NCBI RefSeq assembly: GCF_030818255.1
Contig: NZ_JAUTAG010000001.1
Span: forward strand, 124,001-188,000
DNA from: Microbacterium sp. SORGH_AS_0969
GTDB taxonomy: Bacteria > Actinomycetota > Actinomycetes > Actinomycetales > Microbacteriaceae
Direction of reading: 5' to 3'
DNA: 64,000 nt
Shown: one piece after another, positions 63,462 to 64,000 of the stretch
How the letters are laid out: the number at the start of each line of letters is the position of its first letter
Position numbering within the stretch: the stretch's first letter is position 1
The notes under the pieces: generated by a model
The model's input: the letters and a program-made list of their open reading frames with translations, nothing else
The model's database searches: none
What the model was told of the DNA's origin: nothing
Made by a program: the position numbers and the translations under genes

Positions 63462-64000
63462 TCAGGACGCGACGGCCTGCGGCGGAGCCTGTGTCGACAG
63501 GGCGATCACGCCGTAGTCCCAGCCCTTGCGGCGGTACACCACGCTCGGGTGGTCGGTGCGCGCGTCGATGAAGAGGAAGAAGTCGTGGCCGACCAGTTCC
63601 ATGCGGTCGACGGCCTCTTCGGCCGTCATCCACTCGGCGCCGAACTCCTTCTCGCGGATCACGACGGGCGAGTAGTCCGCTTCGTCGGCGGAGTCGTTCT
63701 GCACGGGAACCTCGCCCGTGGCGACCGCCCGCAGGACGTCGACCGAGGCCGGCTGCACGTCGATTCCGGAGAGCTCGCCCGTGCCCTTCTCGAACTTGGC
63801 TCCGCGGGGGTGGTTGCGCGCGTCGATGCGCTTGTCCTTGGCTCGGCGGATCTGCTCCGAGATCTTGTCGACCGCGAGGTCGAGGGCGGCGAACTTGTCT
63901 GCGTCGGTCGCTTCGGCACGGACGACGGGGCCCTTGCCGTCGAGTGTCAGTTCGACGGTGTCGTCCTCCATCCGCCCGTTGCGATAAGAGCGGTGAGTGA
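63462..64000 (-). CDS. hpf: Ribosome hibernation promoting factor, long form (5' truncated)
   Basis: The visible part is about 179 residues and stays open to the window edge, so the N-terminus is outside. VELTLDGKGPVVRAEATDAD and KFAALDLAVDKISEQIRR belong to the ribosome-binding HPF/RaiA domain. The C-terminal dimerisation domain (VIREKEFGAEWMTAEEAVD, then GHDFFLFIDARTDHPSVVYR) marks the long form, which pairs 70S ribosomes into inactive 100S dimers. The ATG at 63971 is internal: residues before it continue in frame and the family needs about 60 more. The neighbour secA is conserved in actinobacteria. Confidence 0.92.
   Translation of the reverse strand, partial: THRSYRNGRMEDDTVELTLDGKGPVVRAEATDADKFAALDLAVDKISEQIRRAKDKRIDARNHPRGAKFEKGTGELSGIDVQPASVDVLRAVATGEVPVQNDSADEADYSPVVIREKEFGAEWMTAEEAVDRMELVGHDFFLFIDARTDHPSVVYRRKGWDYGVIALSTQAPPQAVAS

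Overview
The window is chromosomal DNA of a high-GC actinobacterium, most likely a Microbacterium or a close relative in Microbacteriaceae. Codon third positions are almost all G or C. The gene set includes a mycothiol-type SigH/RshA pair, WhiB1, a PdtaS-like kinase, actinobacterial Kgd, SecA1 and long-form HPF. The right part keeps a gene neighbourhood known from mycobacteria: whiB1, pdtaS, rshA, sigH, aroA, rsgA, an Rv3235-like gene, secA and hpf. The genus is an inference. No rRNA, tRNA, CRISPR array, prophage or insertion sequence was seen.

Layout. 1-2.2 kb: the tail of an unknown gene, a repeat-bearing intergenic region, an iron-box controlled SIP protein, a tyrosine phosphatase and an AhpD-like protein. 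2.3-8.3 kb: an alpha/beta hydrolase and a five-gene peptide/nickel-type ABC importer whose genes overlap by GTGA; the first permease carries a frameshift. 8.5-15.3 kb: an M4 protease with its emfourin inhibitor, a GNAT enzyme, ung plus a phosphoribosyltransferase, an MFS exporter, a membrane protein and an SDR. 15.5-19.4 kb: the methionine genes metY and metX with two minus-strand genes between them. 19.6-20.8 kb: an MFS exporter.

21.0-31.5 kb is the most unusual part. A 947-residue coiled-coil lipoprotein, a membrane-anchored LivJ-like binding protein and a 1427-residue FHA-FtsK/EssC-type triple ATPase form one operon. A transmembrane Ser/Thr kinase gene runs towards it from the other side. 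The set resembles a type VII secretion core, but no WXG100 substrate or other Ecc/Ess gene is visible.

31.6-44.3 kb: a thiamine-binding-like protein, a GT87-like membrane protein, NnrD, an old yellow enzyme, two CNNM/CorC-type membrane proteins, a GH76 glycosidase, GuaB1 and the 1225-residue Kgd. 44.4-49.5 kb: an esterase plus MprF-type lipid aminoacylation pair and an Eis-like acetyltransferase. 49.6-53.4 kb: RshA/SigH with a consensus SigH promoter lying in the start of divergent aroA, then rsgA and bcp. 53.4-64 kb: a second repeat-bearing intergenic region, whiB1, a tandem repeat, the PdtaS-like kinase, a small DNA-binding protein, an Rv3235-like protein, an aminotransferase, secA, a coiled-coil protein and truncated hpf.

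Four features run through the window. (1) A 65-67 bp nested-palindrome repeat occurs four times, in pairs, in two intergenic regions between convergent genes. (2) The heptamer GGATGCC/GGCATCC occurs about 100 times by eye count, several-fold above what base composition predicts. (3) At least 18 genes have a -10 hexamer 5-8 bases before the start codon, which implies leaderless mRNAs. (4) Perfect 11-20 bp hairpins, several built on GGATGCC arms, end many transcription units.
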